A DNA stretch of 64,000 nucleotides from Gammaproteobacteria bacterium (GCA_024235095.1 JACKNC010000001.1:434001-498000), one strand, 5' to 3'; positions 51,874-61,696 are shown, counted from the stretch's first letter. Made by a program: numbers and translations. Notes: generated by a model from the sequence alone, not told the origin.

Positions 51874-54191
51874 GTCAGCCGGTCATGAGCGATCTTCTTC
51901 TGCTCGGCATTCGCCATCACGGTCCCGGCTCGGCGCGTAGTGTATTGAAAGCGTTGACCGAGTGGCAACCGGACCTGATCCTGGTTGAAGGACCGCCGGA
52001 CGCTCAGGATTTATTGCCGCTGGCTGCGGATCCCAGCATGAAACCGCCGGTGGCCTTGCTGATCTACGATCCCGCCGAACCGCGCCGCGCCGTTTATTAT
52101 CCGTTCGCCGAATTTTCCCCGGAATGGCAGGCCATTCAGTACGGACTGCGTCGCCAGACGCCGGTGCGCTTCATGGATTTGCCGCAAGCGATCCGCATGG
52201 TGCTGGATATTGAAGCAGAGACGGTGGCGGAGCCTACCGGACCGATGGATGAGGCCACTACTGAAACGGAAGATATTGAGTCGCAACATACTGAAGACGA
52301 GGCGCAGGACGAGGATGGAGATGGCAATGAGGATTCCATCCTCCCCGACATCCGCCGCGACCCGCTGCGCTGGGTCGCCGAGACGGCGGGTTATGGCGAT
52401 AGCGAACGCTGGTGGGAACACTTGGTCGAGCAACGCCAGGACAGCAGCGAACTGTTCCAGGCCATTCAAGAACTCATGTCCGCTCTGCGCGCGGAAGCCG
52501 ACACGCAATCGCCATCGAGCGAGTTGGAGCAACAGCGGGAAGCCGCGATGCGCAGCCACTTACGGGCTGCGCGCAAGGAAGGCTTTGCACGCATTGCCGT
52601 AGTCTGCGGCGCATGGCATGTTCCCGCCCTCGCCGAACTGCCCCCGGCGCGCGAGGATACCACCCGCCTCAAGGGGCTGCCCAAGCGCAAGCTGGCCGCG
52701 ACCTGGGTGCCCTGGACGTATGGCCGGCTGACTTATGCCAGCGGTTACGGGGCTGGCATCGAAGCACCAGGGTTCTACCAACATCTCTGGGAAAATGCTG
52801 GGGAACCGACCATTCACTGGTTGGCGCAGGTGGCGCAACTCCTGCGTGAGCGTGATCTGGCGGCTTCCACCGCCAGCGTGATCGAAGCGGCGCGACTGGC
52901 CGACGCTCTGGCCGCCCTGCGCGAGCGTCCGCGACCCACACAGGAAGAATTAAACGAGGCCACGCTCTCTGTACTCTGTCATGGCGATGTCACCCCCCTC
53001 CGCCTGATTGAAGAACAGCTACTGATTGGAGAACGCCTGGGCGAAGTGCCGGACAGCACGCCGATGCTGCCCTTGCAACAGGATTTGCAGCGCCTTCAAA
53101 AGCGTTTGCGGCTGCCACCGGAAGCCGGTCAGCGCGTGCTGGAACTCGATCTGCGCAAACCGAACGATCTGGAGCGCAGTCAGCTTCTGCATCGACTTAA
53201 TCTGTTGAACATTCCCTGGGGCCAAATCGAACGGGCCAGTGGCAAGGGCACCTTCAAGGAAAATTGGCGCTTGCAATGGCAGCCCGAGTTGGCAGTGGCG
53301 GTCATCGAAGCGAATTTGTGGGGCAGCACTATCCTGGCCGCCGCGACCGCTCGGGCCTGTGATCGCGCGCGGAATACCGATCAATTAAGCCCGTTGACGG
53401 AACTGGTTGAGCAAACCCTGCTGGCGGAATTGCCCGAAGCCATCGGCGAGGTCATGGATCGGTTGCAAAACGTCGCCGCCTTGACTAGCGACATCCCGCA
53501 CTTGATGGACAGCTTGCCGCCACTGGCGCGCATTCTGCGTTATGGCAATGTTCGCCAGACCGATGCGGGGCTGGTCGGACACGTCGTAGACGGCCTGGTG
53601 ACGCGCATTGCCATTGGCTTGCCGGCGGCGTGCAGTGCGCTGGATGACGAAGCAGCGGAAGAAATGTTTGGCCGGGTGCGGGCAATGCAGGACGCCATCA
53701 GCGTGTTACAAGACCCCGAACAGACCGAGATCTGGCGAGCGGCGTTGGCAAAGCTGGTGGATCAGGCTAACCTGCATGGATTGCTGGCCGGATACGCCTG
53801 CCGCGTGCTATTCGAGCAGGACGTTTTGTCCACGCCGGAAACCGCGCGGCGGATGGGGCTGACCCTGTCGCTGGCCGGCGAACCGGCGCGGGCGGCGGCG
53901 TGGCTGGAGGGTTTCCTGCACGGCAGCGGCCAATTATTGCTGCATCATGCGGCGCTGTGGGACATTCTGGACGGCTGGGTCAGTAACTTGTCAGGAGAAG
54001 CATTTGTGCCGCTGTTGCCGTTGCTACGCCGCACCTTCGCCCGTTTCCCGGCCCCAGAGCGGCGGCAAATGGGCGAGCGCGTCAAGCGCGGGAGTTCCAG
54101 ACACGCGCCGACTCCAACCGAAATGGACGTGGATGTGGCGCGGGCGGATCGAGTGTTGCCGATTCTTGCCCAAGTGCTCGGGCTAGCTTAG
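51870..54191 (+). CDS. DUF5682-family protein (TIKI/EreA-like N-terminal motifs)
   Basis: A 773-residue protein, started at GTG 51870 (overlap GTGA with the ATPase stop); ATG 51885 is an alternative. The N-terminal LLLGIRHHGPGSARSVL with DLILVEGPPDAQDLL, and later VVCGAWHVPAL with His250, resemble the spaced His/Glu motifs of TIKI/TraB/EreA-type hydrolases (metal-dependent peptidases or esterases); this relation is inference. An acidic linker at about 122-156 separates the N-terminal region. The remainder is helical, with Leu-rich repeats. It is the last gene of the SWIM-DUF5691-MoxR unit; 41 bp after its stop comes a palindrome. Confidence 0.78.
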   Translation: MSQPVMSDLLLLGIRHHGPGSARSVLKALTEWQPDLILVEGPPDAQDLLPLAADPSMKPPVALLIYDPAEPRRAVYYPFAEFSPEWQAIQYGLRRQTPVRFMDLPQAIRMVLDIEAETVAEPTGPMDEATTETEDIESQHTEDEAQDEDGDGNEDSILPDIRRDPLRWVAETAGYGDSERWWEHLVEQRQDSSELFQAIQELMSALRAEADTQSPSSELEQQREAAMRSHLRAARKEGFARIAVVCGAWHVPALAELPPAREDTTRLKGLPKRKLAATWVPWTYGRLTYASGYGAGIEAPGFYQHLWENAGEPTIHWLAQVAQLLRERDLAASTASVIEAARLADALAALRERPRPTQEELNEATLSVLCHGDVTPLRLIEEQLLIGERLGEVPDSTPMLPLQQDLQRLQKRLRLPPEAGQRVLELDLRKPNDLERSQLLHRLNLLNIPWGQIERASGKGTFKENWRLQWQPELAVAVIEANLWGSTILAAATARACDRARNTDQLSPLTELVEQTLLAELPEAIGEVMDRLQNVAALTSDIPHLMDSLPPLARILRYGNVRQTDAGLVGHVVDGLVTRIAIGLPAACSALDDEAAEEMFGRVRAMQDAISVLQDPEQTEIWRAALAKLVDQANLHGLLAGYACRVLFEQDVLSTPETARRMGLTLSLAGEPARAAAWLEGFLHGSGQLLLHHAALWDILDGWVSNLSGEAFVPLLPLLRRTFARFPAPERRQMGERVKRGSSRHAPTPTEMDVDVARADRVLPILAQVLGLA

Positions 54192-54231
54192 AGGCGTTTC
54201 CACGAGTTTTTCCGCTGTTAGAAAAAAGACA

Positions 54232-54255
54232 GTATCTAATTTATTAATTAGATAC
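54232..54255. terminator. AT-rich palindrome between convergent cassette and nitrate reductase genes
   Basis: Exact 9-bp arms GTATCTAAT and ATTAGATAC with loop TTATTA. A-runs on the left and AAAAAATTTG on the right give it U-rich flanks in both directions. It could terminate both converging transcripts. Confidence 0.6.
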
Positions 54256-54362
54256 TTATAAAAAATTTGTGGTGCTTCGTTCGCAACATGCAAAGAATTT
54301 CTCCATGACCTCACTTGTTCAAAAAAGAGAACCCATGATTCAGAACTGCTCAACAAACAGTA

Positions 54363-57029
54363 TCAAGTTTGGGCAATCAGTTGCCGCAACTCGGGCACAC
54401 AGGAGCCGCAGTTGGTGCCTGCTTTCAGCGCGGCGCCAATCGCTTGCGGCGTAGTCAATTGCTGTGCACGAATTGCAGTAGTTAATGTGTTCAACCCAAC
54501 TCCGAAACAGGCGCAGACGATGCGGCCTTGATCGCGCTGGCCCTGGCCCGGTCGGCCTGCCAGCAAGCTGGCGCGTTGGGCGGAATCGAGATTCTGAACA
54601 GCAAATAGCCCGGCCAGCCAGCCGCGTAGCGGCAGTTCATGGCTAGGGGCGACAAACAGGCAAGCTTGCAACCGGCCATCGACCAGCACCGCGCCTCGAT
54701 AGCGGCCCGCACTGGGGTCAGCGAACTCCAGCCATTCCCAACTTGGGTCATCGCCGAGCAGGCCGCGCGCCCAGGTCGGCCAATGCTCGACCACCATTTC
54801 CCCCGCCAATTCGTAGCGCCAACAGTCACGGTCACGGATACTGACCCGGTATTCAACATCAGGAGGAGGCATTGCTTGGCGGCAAAGCAGAAACCCGTGC
54901 CAGCAGGGACGATAGGCTTGGACGCGCACCGGCGTATGCTTGGATTCAGGCTGGCCGGATAGCGGGTCGACAGCGGGATTTACAGCCGCATTGATCCGCC
55001 CGCGCGGCGCCAGCGGCGAACCCCAATGCATGGGGACAAAAACGCTGCCGGGTTGTTGCTCTGGACTGGTGCGCACCCGGACAATCATTTCACCCCAGCG
55101 GCTATGGACGCGCGCCAGGGTATTTTCGCTGACGCCGCAGGCCAGCGCATCCGCCGGATGAATCTCCAGATAGGGTTCTGGGATGTGGCTGGTCAACCGA
55201 GCGGTCTTACCGGTGCGGGTCATCGTGTGCCATTGATCGCGAATTCGCCCGCTGTTGAGTACCAACGGGAAGCTGTCATTCACGGTATGCGCTGGTCCGC
55301 GCGGGCCGACCGCGATGCAGCAGGCTTTGCGATCGGCGGTGAAGAATCCGCCAGCCCCGAACAGACGGGCCGCGCCTGCCGTCGCGCTGCGCGGCAACGG
55401 CCACTGCACCGGTTGCAGGGCGTCGTAATCTGCATCGGCTAATTCGGCGAGCGCGGAGATATCGAAGTCGCGGTGGCCCACTTCATTCTCAAACCCCGAC
55501 AGAGCCGCATGTTCACGGAAAATGGCCGCCGGCGATTCAAAAGGAAACAGCGCGCCGAATCCCAGCCGCCGGGCAACTTGCGTGACCGCCCACCAATCAG
55601 GTTGCGCCTCGCCAGGCGGCGGCAGAAAGACCCGTTGGCGAGAAATCCGCCGCTCGGAATTGGTCACCGTGCCCTCTTTTTCGCCCCAGGTCAACGCGGG
55701 TAGTTTGATGTGCGCCAAACGTACTGTGTCCGTATCCGCAACGGCATCGGACACAACGACCAGTGGGCAGCACTGTAAGGCTTCACGCGCGCTGTCGGCG
55801 TCAGGCAGGCTCACGACAGGATTGGTGCCCATGATCCAGAGAGCCTTGATACGCCCGTCAGCAACCGCCTGAAACAACTCAACCGCTTTCAAACCGGGAC
55901 GATGGGCGATGACCGGCGCTTGCCAGAAACGCTGCACCCGCTCCACATCATCCGGCGCAAAGTCCATGTGTGCGGCCAATTGATTGGCCAAACCGCCGAC
56001 TTCGCGCCCGCCCATCGCATTCGGCTGGCCGGTGACCGAGAATGGCCCCATGCCTGGTTGACCGATGCGGCCCGTGGCCAGATGGCAGTTGAGGATGACG
56101 TTGACTTTATCGCTGCCGTGTGCGGACTGGTTGACGCCTTGTGAGTAAACAGTCACCACCTTTCGGGTACGTCCCCACAATCCATAGAATTCGGCAATCT
56201 CGCTTTCCGGCAAACCGGTTTGGGCAGCCACCGCAGGGACATTGGGCGCAACCTCGCGCGCCGCCTGGTACGCAGACCAGAAACCAGCGACATGTTGATC
56301 CAGAAATTCCGGGTTGAGCTGGTCCTGCTGATGAAGATGCACCAGTAACCCGTTGAACAGCGCCGTATCAGAACCGGGTTTGAGGGGCAAATGCGTCTCA
56401 GCTGCGTCGCAGGTCGTAGTGCGGCGCGGGTCGATCACCACCAGCTTGGGCTTGCCGCCGCGCCGCTCGCGTGCGGCGAGAATGCGTTGATACAACACCG
56501 GATGGCACCAGGCGAGATTGGAGCCAACCAGGACGATCAGATCCGCTTCCTCCAGGTCTTCGTAGCAACCGGGCACCGTGTCCGAACCGAAGGCGCGTTT
56601 GTGTCCCGCCACTGACGAGGACATGCACAATCGCGAATTGGTGTCGATATTGGCGCTGCCGATGCCGCCTTTCATCAACTTGTTGGCAACGTAGTAATCT
56701 TCGGTCAGCAATTGCCCAGAGACGTAGAAGGCCACGGCATCGGGGCCATGTTCTTCCACCGTGCGGCGAAACCCCTCGGCAACCGCATTCAATGCTTCAT
56801 CCCATGAGGCGCGCTGCCCGGCGATTTCGGGGTACAGCAGGCGATCATCCAGACTCAGCGTTTCGCCCAGCGCCGCGCCCTTCGAGCAGAGCCGTCCGTA
56901 ATTGGCCGGATGCGTCTCATCACCTGCGACTTGCGCGCTACCGTCAGCATTAATGGCAACCTTGACGCCACAACCCACGCCGCAATAGGGACAGGTTGTG
57001 CGCACGGTTTCGCCAGAACTGTTCGTCAC
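54363..57029 (-). CDS. nasA: Assimilatory nitrate reductase catalytic subunit
   Basis: An 888-residue molybdopterin oxidoreductase. The N-terminal [4Fe-4S] site is TTCPYCGVGCGVKV plus NYGRLCSKGAALGE. Mo-bisMGD segments include GMGPFSVTGQPNAMGGREVG and the C-terminal binding domain LNSGRIRDQWHTMTRTGK. An extra BFD-type [2Fe-2S] domain forms the last ~65 residues (IVCACFGVGLNTL ... NCGSCVPELRQ). It reduces nitrate to nitrite in the cytoplasm. There is no Tat signal, as expected for the assimilatory form. It is third in the nirB-nirD-nasA operon, 16 bp after nirD. Symbols nasA, nasC and narB are used for this subunit in different organisms. Confidence 0.93.
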   Translation of the reverse strand: MTNSSGETVRTTCPYCGVGCGVKVAINADGSAQVAGDETHPANYGRLCSKGAALGETLSLDDRLLYPEIAGQRASWDEALNAVAEGFRRTVEEHGPDAVAFYVSGQLLTEDYYVANKLMKGGIGSANIDTNSRLCMSSSVAGHKRAFGSDTVPGCYEDLEEADLIVLVGSNLAWCHPVLYQRILAARERRGGKPKLVVIDPRRTTTCDAAETHLPLKPGSDTALFNGLLVHLHQQDQLNPEFLDQHVAGFWSAYQAAREVAPNVPAVAAQTGLPESEIAEFYGLWGRTRKVVTVYSQGVNQSAHGSDKVNVILNCHLATGRIGQPGMGPFSVTGQPNAMGGREVGGLANQLAAHMDFAPDDVERVQRFWQAPVIAHRPGLKAVELFQAVADGRIKALWIMGTNPVVSLPDADSAREALQCCPLVVVSDAVADTDTVRLAHIKLPALTWGEKEGTVTNSERRISRQRVFLPPPGEAQPDWWAVTQVARRLGFGALFPFESPAAIFREHAALSGFENEVGHRDFDISALAELADADYDALQPVQWPLPRSATAGAARLFGAGGFFTADRKACCIAVGPRGPAHTVNDSFPLVLNSGRIRDQWHTMTRTGKTARLTSHIPEPYLEIHPADALACGVSENTLARVHSRWGEMIVRVRTSPEQQPGSVFVPMHWGSPLAPRGRINAAVNPAVDPLSGQPESKHTPVRVQAYRPCWHGFLLCRQAMPPPDVEYRVSIRDRDCWRYELAGEMVVEHWPTWARGLLGDDPSWEWLEFADPSAGRYRGAVLVDGRLQACLFVAPSHELPLRGWLAGLFAVQNLDSAQRASLLAGRPGQGQRDQGRIVCACFGVGLNTLTTAIRAQQLTTPQAIGAALKAGTNCGSCVPELRQLIAQT

Positions 57030-57045
57030 CCTGCTCTCCTGTCAT

Positions 57046-57396
57046 TCAAGCGGTTGCAGGAACAGCCGTTGACAGGCTGACTACGTTGTTCAACCCTAGC
57101 CAGAGCCGCCCGTTGTCCAAGCGCACCGGGTAGCGGGTGGCGCAACCCTCATCCGGCGCGACCGCCTGACCGCTTTCCAGTTCCAGCACCCAATTATGCA
57201 GTGGGCAGGTGATGCGGTGACCGTGGACGATGCCCTGCGACAGCGGGCCGCCCTTGTGCGGGCAACGGTCGCGCAGAGCGAATACCTGATCGTCCGCCGC
57301 GCGAAAAACCGCCACATTGCCGTGCGGCGTATGGACCACGCGCGAACCCAGACGGGGAATGTCGTCCAACGCGCCGATTTCGTGCCAGTCATGCAT
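57046..57396 (-). CDS. nirD: Nitrite reductase small subunit, Rieske type
   Basis: A 116-residue protein with a full Rieske ligand set, Cys and His in RDRCPHKGGPLSQG and in ITCPLHNWVLELESGQ. E. coli NirD keeps the fold but lacks the cluster ligands, so this copy probably binds [2Fe-2S]. It pairs with NirB to reduce nitrite to ammonium and lies 15 bp after nirB. Confidence 0.93.
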   Translation of the reverse strand: MHDWHEIGALDDIPRLGSRVVHTPHGNVAVFRAADDQVFALRDRCPHKGGPLSQGIVHGHRITCPLHNWVLELESGQAVAPDEGCATRYPVRLDNGRLWLGLNNVVSLSTAVPATA

Positions 57397-57411
57397 GATA
57401 TGGATCTCCTC

Positions 57412-59844
57412 TTAGCCGACTTGCCGCAAAGGCTGGAATTCGTGAGCATCCACCCGCCCGCTGGCGCGTTCCGTCCAGGGATCGACCTGCGCATATTTTT
57501 GCGATTCGAGGAACCGGGCATAAAGCGCCTTGCGGTTTTCTTCGTCCTCGACGATGCGCGATTTTACATAACTCAGGCCCACCCGCTCGATCCACGGCGC
57601 GGTGCGTTCCAGGTAGCGGCCTTCTTCCCGGTAGAGTTGCATGAACGCGCAGCAGTATTCCTTGACCTCTTCTTCGGTCGCACACTTGCAGAGCAAATCG
57701 GTACCGCGAATCTTGATGCCGCCATTACCGCCGACATGGATTTCATAACCGGAATCGACGCAGACCACGCCAAAATCCTTGATAGTGGCTTCGGCGCAAT
57801 TCCGCGGACAGCCAGACACGGCCATTTTGAATTTGTGCGGTGTCCAGGAACCCCAGGTCATCTTTTCCAGCTTGACGCCCAGCCCCGTCGAATCCTGCGT
57901 GCCAAACCGGCACCAGTCGGTGCCGACACAGGTTTTCACCGTACGCAAGCTTTTGCCGTAAGCGTGGCCGGAGACCATGCCAGCGGCGTTCAAATCGGCC
58001 CAGACTTTCGGTAGGTCCTCTTTCTTGACGCCCAGCAGGTCGATGCGCTGGCCGCCGGTCACTTTCACGGTGGGAATTTGGAACTTGTCAGCGACGTCGG
58101 CGATGGCGCGCAACTCCTTGGGGTTAGTCAATCCGCCCCACATGCGCGGCACCACCGAGTAAGTGCCGTCTTTTTGAATGTTGGCGTGGACGCGCTCATT
58201 GATGAAACGCGACTGTTGATCGTCTTGCGCCTCGCCCGGCCAAGTGGAGATCAGATAGAAATTGATCGCGGGCCGGCAGGAATGACAGCCATCCGGCGTT
58301 TTCCATTCCAGGAATTTGAACACCGCGCGCAGACTGGTGAGACGTTGTTCGCGGATCGTCTGGCGGACCTGATCGTGGCTATATTCCGTGCATTTACACA
58401 TCGGTTTCTCAGCAGGCGTCTTGCCGATGGTGCCGACCGTGGCGGCCAGGATTTGCTCAACCAGGCCAGTACAGGAACCGCAGGAGGCCGAGGCTTTGGT
58501 GTAGGCGCGCACTTCGTCGAGCGTAAACAACTTTTTGTCAGCAATCGCCTTGGTGATCGCGCCCTTGCATACGCCGTTGCAGCCGCAGATTTCAGCGTCA
58601 TCGGCCATGCTCATCACGCTGAAGCCGTCGCGTCCGGAATCCGCCATGTGGGCGTGGCCGAACAACACGGTTTCGCGAAACGCGCCAATATCGGTGTTTT
58701 CCCGCAGCAACTGGAAATACCAACTGCCGTCGACCGTGTCGCCATACAGCACCGCGCCCTGTACGCGGTTTTCCTTGACCACCAGCTTCTTGTAAACGCC
58801 CCGCGCTGGATCGCGCAGGACGATCTCTTCACAGTCCGGTCCGCCGTTGAAATTACCAGCGGAAAACAGATCGATTCCGGTCACTTTCAGCTTGGTGCTG
58901 GTCACTGAGCCTTGATAGCGCCCGATGCCGTAACGCGCCAGGTGATTAGCGCAGACTTTGGCTTGTTCCCACAAGGGCGCAACCAGCCCGTAGCACTGAC
59001 CACGATGCTGCACGCACTCGCCAACGGCGTACACGCGCGGATCGTAGGTCTGCATGGTGTCGTTGACGACAATGCCGCGCTCGCAGTAAATCCCGGTTTG
59101 TTTGGCCAGTTCGATATTGGGCCGGATGCCGACGGCCATCACCACCAGATCTGTCGGGATTTCCAGACCATCCTTGAAATGCACCGCGCGCACCCGTTCT
59201 TCGCCGAGCAGAGCGGCGGTTTGCGCGCCCATCAGAAAACGCAGACCGCGCTCTTCCAGACTCACCCGCAACATATCCGCCGCGACCGGATCGAGTTGCC
59301 GTTCCATCAAGGTGTCGAGCACATGGATAACGGTGACGTGCATCCCTTGTTTCATCAGTCCGTTGGCGGCCTCCAGACCCAGCAGGCCACCGCCGATCAC
59401 CACCGCGTTTTTGCCGGTGCGCGCCGCCGCCAGCATGGCATCCACGTCGTGAATGTCGCGGAAGCCGATCACGCCCGGCAAGTCGTTACCCGGAATCGGC
59501 AAAATAAACGGATTGGAACCGGTCGCCAACAACAGCCGGTCGTAAGGCGCTACCGTTCCGTCGGCAGACTTGACTTCGCGCCGCGTGCGGTGAATTTCGA
59601 CGACCGCATGACCTGCGTGTAAGCGAATGCCTTTTTCTGCATACCAGTTCAGATCGTTGATCATGATCTGATCGACGGTCTTTTCGCCCGCCAGCACCGG
59701 CGAGAGCATGATCCGGTTGTAGTTGCCGTGTGGCTCCGCCCCAAACACGGTGATATCAAATTTATCCGGGGCCAGTGCGAGCAATTCTTCCACCGTCCGC
59801 ATCCCCGCCATCCCGTTGCCTATTAGAACCAGTCTTTCTTTCAT
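57412..59844 (-). CDS. nirB: NADH-dependent nitrite reductase large subunit
   Basis: An 810-residue protein. The FAD/NAD domain begins VLIGNGMAGMRTVEELL, with AVVIGGGLLGLEAANGL for NADH. A BFD-like [2Fe-2S] domain follows (ICGCNGVCKGAITKAI, ASCGSCTGLVEQIL). The sirohaem/[4Fe-4S] half has CVGTDWCRFGTQDST and GCPRNCAEATIKDFGVV. It makes ammonium from nitrite, completing assimilation with NasA. It is the first gene of the minus-strand operon and is divergent from the transporter. Confidence 0.96.
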   Translation of the reverse strand: MKERLVLIGNGMAGMRTVEELLALAPDKFDITVFGAEPHGNYNRIMLSPVLAGEKTVDQIMINDLNWYAEKGIRLHAGHAVVEIHRTRREVKSADGTVAPYDRLLLATGSNPFILPIPGNDLPGVIGFRDIHDVDAMLAAARTGKNAVVIGGGLLGLEAANGLMKQGMHVTVIHVLDTLMERQLDPVAADMLRVSLEERGLRFLMGAQTAALLGEERVRAVHFKDGLEIPTDLVVMAVGIRPNIELAKQTGIYCERGIVVNDTMQTYDPRVYAVGECVQHRGQCYGLVAPLWEQAKVCANHLARYGIGRYQGSVTSTKLKVTGIDLFSAGNFNGGPDCEEIVLRDPARGVYKKLVVKENRVQGAVLYGDTVDGSWYFQLLRENTDIGAFRETVLFGHAHMADSGRDGFSVMSMADDAEICGCNGVCKGAITKAIADKKLFTLDEVRAYTKASASCGSCTGLVEQILAATVGTIGKTPAEKPMCKCTEYSHDQVRQTIREQRLTSLRAVFKFLEWKTPDGCHSCRPAINFYLISTWPGEAQDDQQSRFINERVHANIQKDGTYSVVPRMWGGLTNPKELRAIADVADKFQIPTVKVTGGQRIDLLGVKKEDLPKVWADLNAAGMVSGHAYGKSLRTVKTCVGTDWCRFGTQDSTGLGVKLEKMTWGSWTPHKFKMAVSGCPRNCAEATIKDFGVVCVDSGYEIHVGGNGGIKIRGTDLLCKCATEEEVKEYCCAFMQLYREEGRYLERTAPWIERVGLSYVKSRIVEDEENRKALYARFLESQKYAQVDPWTERASGRVDAHEFQPLRQVG

Positions 59845-60221
59845 TGATTGGGCATCTCAAACATAATTGGGAAATCGGTCATTAATCTGATGAGTAATGA
59901 AAAACAATACATTGGGCGGGCTGGATTTGCGCCAACGCCATGATTGCTGAGTTAGCAAAGATTATTCCATTTAATAATTTTTATTTAATAAATTGTTTTA
60001 TATTTAATTTTTTACGAGTGATATACGGACGCCTAATTGCTTGCATGGGTATTGCACTAAAAACATCCGCTGGTTTGCTCGACTCTGATTAAAATGGTGC
60101 ATCGCAGCAGTATATTTAGTGGGGTCATACAACATTTTTATAATTAAAATAATTACTTAACTTTTTGGCTTAGTTTTTGTAGAGGACATCTCACCTTTTC
60201 ACCACTTTGGAGCACCGCCTC
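59845..60221. promoter_or_regulatory. AT-rich divergent control region of the nitrate locus
   Basis: This 377-bp gap must hold both promoters. It contains a very AT-rich stretch (59970-60012) and two possible NtrC-type half-sites, TGCACTA (60053-60059) and TGGTGCA (60095-60101). No clean GG-N10-GC sigma54 site is seen; GGCTTAGTTTTTGT near 60168 is only a partial fit. The transporter start is GTG 60222 with GGAG upstream. Confidence 0.4.
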
Positions 60222-61688
60222 GTGAGCGTCCCCAAAATCAACCTGTTATCGTTTAGCGGCAGTGTGCGCACCTTGCACTTGGGCTGGGTCGCCTTTTTCA
60301 TCAGTTTCTTCGTCTGGTTCAATCATGCGCCTTTGATGGCCTCGATTCGTGAAGCGCTCAACTTAAGCGATCAGCAAGTGAAAACCCTGCTAATTCTTAA
60401 CGTCGCCTTGACGATTCCCGCCCGCATTATCATCGGTATCCTGGTCGATCGCTTCGGGCCACGCATCATGTACTCCCTGCTCCTGGCGATTTCCAGCGTA
60501 CTCTGCTTCTTTTTCGCCATAGCGGATAGCTTCGAACAGATGGCGCTGGCGCGTTTTCTGCTGGGCTTCGTCGGTGCCGGCTTTGTCATCGGCATTCGGC
60601 TGATTAGTGAATGGTTCCCGGCCAAGCAGGTCGGTCTAGCGGAAGGCATTTACGGCGGCTGGGGCAATTTTGGTTCGGCTGGCGCTGCCCTGACACTACC
60701 TACCATTGCGCTGATGTTCGGCGGAGCAGACGGCTGGCGCTATGCGCTGGCGCTGACGGGCGTTATTGCGCTGGTTTATTCCGGCATCTTCTACCTAATG
60801 GCGCGCGACACGCCGAAGGGTTCAACGTATTTCAAACCCAAGAAAATGGGCGCGATGGAAGTCACCAGCAAGGGCGATATGGTGCTATACATCATCATGA
60901 ATATCCCCATGTACGCGACGCTGGCGTTGCTGACCTGGAAACTGTCCCCGGCTAATCTAAGTCTGCTCAGTGCAGATATTTCGACCGGCATTTACATCGC
61001 CCTGGTCATCCTGTTCGCTTATAACGTTTACAAAATCATTCATGTCAATAGCGAGGCGCTTTCCCAGCCGATCCCCGAAATTCACCGCTACAAGTTCAAG
61101 CAGGTCGCGGTGCTGAACCTGGCCTATCTGGTCACGTTCGGATCAGAGTTGGCGGTGGTGTCGATGTTGCCGCTGTTTTTCAAGGACACGTTTAACCTGT
61201 CACTGGTCCAGGCGGGTTTGCTGGCTTCAGGCTTCGCTTTCATGAATCTGGCGGCGCGTCCGGGCGGCGGGCTGATCAGCGATCATTTTGGCCGCAAGAA
61301 GACGCTGACGATTCTGTTGCTGGGCTTGGCCGTCGGCTATTTCGCCATGAGCCAAATCAATTCATCCTGGCCACTGACTGTTGCGGTCATTACGACCATG
61401 GCCTGTTCGTTTTTCGTGCAGGCGGGCGAGGGCGCAGTCTTCGCGATGGTGCCGCTAATCAAGCGTCGTTTGACCGGCCAGATCGCGGGCATGACCGGCG
61501 CTTATGGCAATGTAGGCGGGGTGCTGTTCCTCACCGTGCTTTCTTTCGTCGATGCTTCGATCTTTTTCCTGGTGATCGCCGGTTCAGCGGTGGTGGTGCT
61601 CGGCATCACGCAATTGCTCGATGAACCCGCCGGCCAGATCGCCGAGATCATGCCGGATGGCACCGTGCAGATGATCGACGTCGCTTAA
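60222..61688 (+). CDS. Nitrate/nitrite transporter of the NNP family (NarK/NasA type)
   Basis: A 488-residue MFS transporter from GTG 60222 (SVPKINLLSFSGSV); the TTG five codons upstream has no ribosome site. About 12 hydrophobic segments are visible. The nitrate signature GIYGGWGNFGSAGAAL lies in the fifth helix and the second signature GMTGAYGNVGGVLFL near the eleventh, with IIGILVDRFGPR as the MFS loop motif. It imports nitrate for NasA. It starts a divergent transcript with the kinase-phosphatase and mobA genes. Confidence 0.93.
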   Translation: MSVPKINLLSFSGSVRTLHLGWVAFFISFFVWFNHAPLMASIREALNLSDQQVKTLLILNVALTIPARIIIGILVDRFGPRIMYSLLLAISSVLCFFFAIADSFEQMALARFLLGFVGAGFVIGIRLISEWFPAKQVGLAEGIYGGWGNFGSAGAALTLPTIALMFGGADGWRYALALTGVIALVYSGIFYLMARDTPKGSTYFKPKKMGAMEVTSKGDMVLYIIMNIPMYATLALLTWKLSPANLSLLSADISTGIYIALVILFAYNVYKIIHVNSEALSQPIPEIHRYKFKQVAVLNLAYLVTFGSELAVVSMLPLFFKDTFNLSLVQAGLLASGFAFMNLAARPGGGLISDHFGRKKTLTILLLGLAVGYFAMSQINSSWPLTVAVITTMACSFFVQAGEGAVFAMVPLIKRRLTGQIAGMTGAYGNVGGVLFLTVLSFVDASIFFLVIAGSAVVVLGITQLLDEPAGQIAEIMPDGTVQMIDVA

Positions 61689-61696
61689 AGTAAGGC

